From the NCBI GenBank assembly GCA_018350325.1, contig JAEVLN010000001.1:1787501-1851500 (forward strand): a DNA stretch of 64,000 nucleotides, in the 5' to 3' direction. This document shows, one piece after another, positions 62,777 through 64,000 of the stretch. The position numbers and the translations under genes were made by a program. The DNA is from Globodera rostochiensis. Its lineage: Eukaryota; Nematoda; Chromadorea; Rhabditida; Heteroderidae. Positions within the stretch are counted from its first letter, which is position 1. The number at the start of each line of letters is the position of its first letter. The notes beneath the pieces were generated by a model that worked only from the letters and a program-made list of their open reading frames with translations, was not told the origin of the DNA and made no database searches.

Positions 62777-63163
62777 GTTTTTGTGCCGCTTTTTTTTGTT
62801 GATATTTTAATTTTTTTTTTAAATCACGGATTTCGGCGTAAAATTCTTTTCATATGTGTGTGTACTATGTGAGGGCATATTTTTCCATGCTCCTCTTTTC
62901 CAAAAAAAAAAAATTTGCAAATTTGGCCACACTTTTTGGCGTATTTTTGGGAAGTTCTTTTAAAGAGGCTTTTATTGCCTGGGCTCCCGTCCTTCTTCCA
63001 CGCCATAACTCGTTTCCAATCACAGTGGAAAATACTCGTTACCAGGCGCTTCTCCACCCACCCAACCACAATGAGAAAAATTTGTGCAAATTTTCAATCA
63101 ATTTAAATTCATTAAAATCTTCAAACGACCCGAAAAAAAATGTTTTCTCTCCTTCCATTTTAG

Positions 63164-63801
63164 CCGTTCTATCGCCGCGCACTGCGGACCTCGATCGGCC
63201 ATTCTTTGTTTGCGAAATTGGGGCAAATGGAGCACGAGCTTGACCGTTTCTTCGACGGGGTTCAGCCTCAGGTGGGCGAGGGCGGACTTGTACTTCTTGG
63301 ACATAAACACATAAACATCCTGTTCAGCTCGTGACCACGTCGCACAGCTGACCATGTCGGACAGTGGCGAGCTCTCGTACAAGGTGGGGGAGAAACGAAG
63401 AAACGCGGCACATTTTAAATTGGCATTTTTTATATCCAAAAATTCAGGTGGACGTCAGCGGCTTCCGTTCCAGGAGGTCAACGTCAAACTGAAGGGCAAT
63501 GAATTGTTGTGGAGGGTGAACAGCACGAGCAGAAGCAGGGTGAGTTTTGTTTCTGAACTTATTCAAGTAACGGACGCCATTTTCTTTTGGGCCTTCGTCA
63601 AAAATGACGCTCAATCTTTGGCACTATTCAGGCGAGTCGGTGCATCGCCAGTTCAGTCGTCGTGTGCTCATTCCGGAAGGAATTCAAAAGGAGAGCATCA
63701 AGTGCAAGCTGGACTGGGGCCGCTTGTGCATCACCGGCATGAAGACCACGGGCTATGAGAGGCGCTCCATTCCCATTGATGTGAAGAAAGCGATTTATTG
63801 A
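63164..63801 (+). pseudogene. Small heat-shock protein (HSP20/alpha-crystallin) gene with frame breaks
   Basis: Pieces of an HSP16-like protein lie in order: 63164-63271 (SLFAKLGQMEHELDRFFDGV, N-terminal arm), 63328-63383 (MSDSGELSYK), 63448-63539 (VDVSGFR, then EVNVKLKGNEL, then VEGEQHEQKQ) and 63632-63801 (ESVHRQFSRRVLIPEGIQKE, KLDWGRLCITG, RRSIPI). The alpha-crystallin domain is complete in content, but the third exon changes frame twice, each time as if one base were missing, and the first two exons do not join in phase. Either the locus is decaying or the assembly has single-base errors. The last exon is intact to TGA at 63799. Confidence 0.68.
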
Positions 63802-63944
63802 GCAGAAGCAGCAGGAGTAGTTCTGCACGTCCCGAAGACGTCCATCTGAGACCAACTCATTTTTTGAGTTTCCCTGACATATATTCAGCATATGGTCCTC
63901 GATCATGTCACGTTTTCTGTTTTGCTTACACTAATTTATTTCTG

Positions 63945-63950
63945 AATAAA
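63945..63950 (+). promoter_or_regulatory. Polyadenylation signal AATAAA
   Basis: It lies about 145 bases after the stop of the small heat-shock gene. Confidence 0.5.
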
Positions 63951-64000
63951 CAATTCATTCTCTTCGCAAGTTTTTTTTCGCTCGACTAATTTTTCGAATC

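Overview
The window looks like nuclear DNA of a nematode. It holds a 2.2-kb satellite built on the nematode telomere word TTAGGC, short introns, and genes whose closest recognisable relatives are nematode ones (Rab27/AEX-6 type GTPase, patched-related PTR proteins, a nematode-expanded CK1-family kinase, BAG-1, CK2 alpha). Two or three introns use GC donors. I cannot name the species; a plant-parasitic tylenchid is only a guess. Intergenic DNA is rich in poly-G/C tracts, minisatellites and the palindrome TGATCA.

Layout. 0-6 kb: 5' part of a rab27 gene, then a MANSC-domain single-pass membrane protein gene, both on the minus strand. 6-17 kb: gene-poor, purine/pyrimidine-skewed DNA with the telomere-like satellite at 10.3-12.5 kb. 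17-22 kb: a small CRIB protein of the SPEC (Cdc42 small effector) type on plus, then a neuropeptide-receptor-like GPCR on minus. 22-29 kb: no convincing gene. 29-32 kb: a ten-exon type II membrane protein of unknown function on plus. 34.9-40.2 kb: a full patched-related gene (17 exons, plus strand).

40.7-55.6 kb is a duplication mosaic. It holds two chimeric genes in which the first exon of the patched-related gene is joined to a novel transmembrane/coiled-coil exon; several broken patched-related pieces; two broken CK2 alpha copies; and two broken BAG-1 copies that share the same frameshift. 55.7-64 kb returns to ordinary genes: a repeat-rich single-TM protein and a CK1-like kinase transcribed divergently from a 210-bp region with a TATA box for each, a UBC7/UBE2G-type E2 with an acidic repetitive tail, a small multi-pass protein fragment, and a small heat-shock protein gene with frame breaks.

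Threaded through introns and duplicated segments is a family of short elements with TAGAG...CTCTA termini and 8-bp target-site duplications (hAT hallmarks). Two insertions have matching empty sites in paralogous DNA inside this same window. Exon models were built by reading splice signals and checking phase by hand; each join is a prediction.
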